Shown here: positions 32,878 through 34,106 of the stretch, in pieces
How the letters are laid out: the number at the start of each line of letters is the position of its first letter
Numbering within the stretch: position 1 is the first letter of the stretch
Assembly (NCBI GenBank): GCA_964570565.1
Contig: CAZMYT010000011.1
Span: forward strand, 1-34,106
Origin: W0P28-013 sp964570565
GTDB taxonomy: Bacteria > Bacteroidota > Bacteroidia > Bacteroidales > Paludibacteraceae
Length of the DNA: 34,106 nt
Reading direction: 5' to 3'
Notes under the pieces: model-generated
The model's input: only the letters and a program-made list of their open reading frames with translations
What the model was told of the DNA's origin: nothing
Databases searched by the model: none
Translations under genes and position numbers: made by a program

Positions 32878-34106
32878 ATGAAAAAAAAGATGTTAATGTT
32901 GATTTTTACGATGCTGGGTTCGCTGTCGTTGGTGGCTCAGGATTCGTTACATTTGTCTCTTTCGCTTAAGGATGCGGAAACCTATGCGTTAGAGCATAAC
33001 CGTTCGATGCAAAATGCATCGTTGGATGTGAAAAAAGCGTATGCTGCTCGTTGGCAAACTATCGCTTCTATGTTGCCGCAAGTGAGTGCTTCACTCGATT
33101 ATTCAAATATGTGTGGTTATGAAATGGCCATCATGGGACAGCATATCGCGATGCCTCCATCGGGAACTTTGGCCGTTACGGCATCGGTTGCTTTGAGTGG
33201 TTCGCAAGTGGTAGCTACTTTATTGAATAATATTGCTATCGAAATGTCTGATATTTCGGTAAAGAAAACGGAACAAACGATAACCTCCAATGTTGCTAGT
33301 TTATACATGTCTATTTTGGCGATGGAAAAAACGGCAGGTTTACTTGACCAGAATTTAAAGAACTTGGAAAAGCTGTATGAAAGTACGTCGAATGCTGTTA
33401 AAGTTGGTGTTTCGGAACAAACCGATGCAGATCAGATTTCGGTGCAAGTATCGTCTATGCAAAGTCGAATTAATGCCACCAAACGTTCGTTAGAAATGTT
33501 ATACAACTCATTGGCGTTACAACTTGGTCAAGGCGTTGATTATCATATCACATTGACACAAAATTTGACAGAAGTAATGAATGCTGATGCGGCTATGGCA
33601 TTACTCTATACAGATTTCAATTTGGATCAAAATTATGATTATCAATTACTCAAAAAGAATACTGAACTGTCGAAAAAACAGATTACGTTGGCAGCTATGG
33701 ATTATGTGCCGACGGTAAGTGCTTACTATCAATATTCGGCGAAGGAATATTTTAGCGACGAACCTACAATGAATATGACAGCTCCTAATGTGGTTGGTGT
33801 GTCGTTGAAAGTGCCAATTTGGTCGAGTGGTAGACGTGCGGCCTCGGTGTCTGAGAAAAAAATCGCTTATCAAGCAGCTCAAAATAAATTGGTGGATACC
33901 GAAAATGCATTGCGCGTTCAAGATAAACAATTGCGTTACAATTTGAGTTCCGCTTATGAAAATTATCAAACACAGACAAAAAATTTAGATGTTTCACAAC
34001 GCGTATTTGATAATATTTCAAAAAAATACGAACAAGGTTATGCATCGAGTACTGATGTTACCAATTCCAGTATGTCGCTTTTGACCGCTCAGAGTAATTA
34101 TATCTC
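32878..34106 (+). CDS. TolC-family outer membrane efflux protein, 3' end outside the window
   Basis: At least 409 residues are visible and the frame is open to the window end. It starts MKKKMLMLIF with a signal peptide ending near LSLVAQDS. LSLKDAETYALEHNRSMQNA is the conserved first helix of outer membrane efflux proteins. Long coiled-coil-like helices follow, and the second repeat of the family is visible (VVGVSLKVPIWSSGRRAA, then KYEQGYASSTDVTNSSMSL). The role is an outer-membrane channel for RND- or ABC-type efflux with partners expected downstream. It is probably co-transcribed with the TetR gene. Confidence 0.9.
   Translation, partial: MKKKMLMLIFTMLGSLSLVAQDSLHLSLSLKDAETYALEHNRSMQNASLDVKKAYAARWQTIASMLPQVSASLDYSNMCGYEMAIMGQHIAMPPSGTLAVTASVALSGSQVVATLLNNIAIEMSDISVKKTEQTITSNVASLYMSILAMEKTAGLLDQNLKNLEKLYESTSNAVKVGVSEQTDADQISVQVSSMQSRINATKRSLEMLYNSLALQLGQGVDYHITLTQNLTEVMNADAAMALLYTDFNLDQNYDYQLLKKNTELSKKQITLAAMDYVPTVSAYYQYSAKEYFSDEPTMNMTAPNVVGVSLKVPIWSSGRRAASVSEKKIAYQAAQNKLVDTENALRVQDKQLRYNLSSAYENYQTQTKNLDVSQRVFDNISKKYEQGYASSTDVTNSSMSLLTAQSNYI

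Noticed and set aside
1..34106. CRISPR arrays, phage genes, transposases, toxin-antitoxin or defence systems
   Set aside because: No regular repeat-spacer pattern, integrase, transposase or defence-type domain was seen in the frames I read.

Overview
The window looks like a chromosomal piece of a Bacteroidota genome, most likely Bacteroidales. The evidence is AT-rich DNA, start codons without Shine-Dalgarno sequences, repeated promoters of the Bacteroidota type (TTG/TTTG, about 20 nt, then TAnnTTTG), a FISUMP-domain lipoprotein, a fused-subunit KorA next to KorB, and the wording of the capsule genes. I cannot name a species.

Layout. 1-155: two tandem minus-strand tRNA-Lys(TTT) genes, the first cut by the window edge. 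312-980 (minus): a FISUMP lipoprotein, divergent from 1098-7125 (plus), a housekeeping block of ettA, korA, korB and a CCA-adding enzyme that ends at a good terminator (7157-7197). 7467-28129 (plus): a long polysaccharide/glycan biosynthesis locus, apparently driven from a promoter at 7390-7420, with a probable internal promoter at 26470-26500 and a terminator at 28132-28161. 28209-30624: an S4-domain protein, a MmcQ/YjbR protein and a U32-family RlhA-like protein. 30717-31427: purine nucleoside phosphorylase, sharing a bidirectional terminator with a convergent bactofilin (31504-31872, minus). 32244-34106: a TetR-type regulator and the start of a TolC-type outer-membrane efflux protein that runs off the window.

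The polysaccharide locus holds a membrane-bound UDP-sugar 4,6-dehydratase (PglF/WbpM type), a WecA-like polyprenyl-phosphate sugar-1-phosphate transferase, a UDP-HexNAc 6-dehydrogenase, two Wzx-like flippases, a Wzy-like polymerase, a nitroreductase-like protein, a polysaccharide pyruvyl transferase, four glycosyltransferases (GT4, WbsX, two GT2), an O-acyltransferase, a beta-propeller protein of unknown role, a DegT-family aminotransferase, a second priming enzyme (PglC/WcaJ type), a WbpD-like N-acetyltransferase and a WbpB-like oxidoreductase. Together they could make nucleotide-activated amino and diacetamido-uronic sugars, assemble a lipid-linked oligosaccharide decorated with pyruvate and acyl groups, flip it and polymerise it. 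No Wza/Wzc export genes and no UpxY-type antiterminator are present, so export and length control must be encoded elsewhere.

I found no CRISPR array, phage, insertion sequence or recognisable defence system. The most unusual items are the beta-propeller protein (22380-23651), the doubled priming and flipping enzymes, the single aminotransferase facing two possible keto-sugar donors, and the nitroreductase/pyruvyl-transferase pair.
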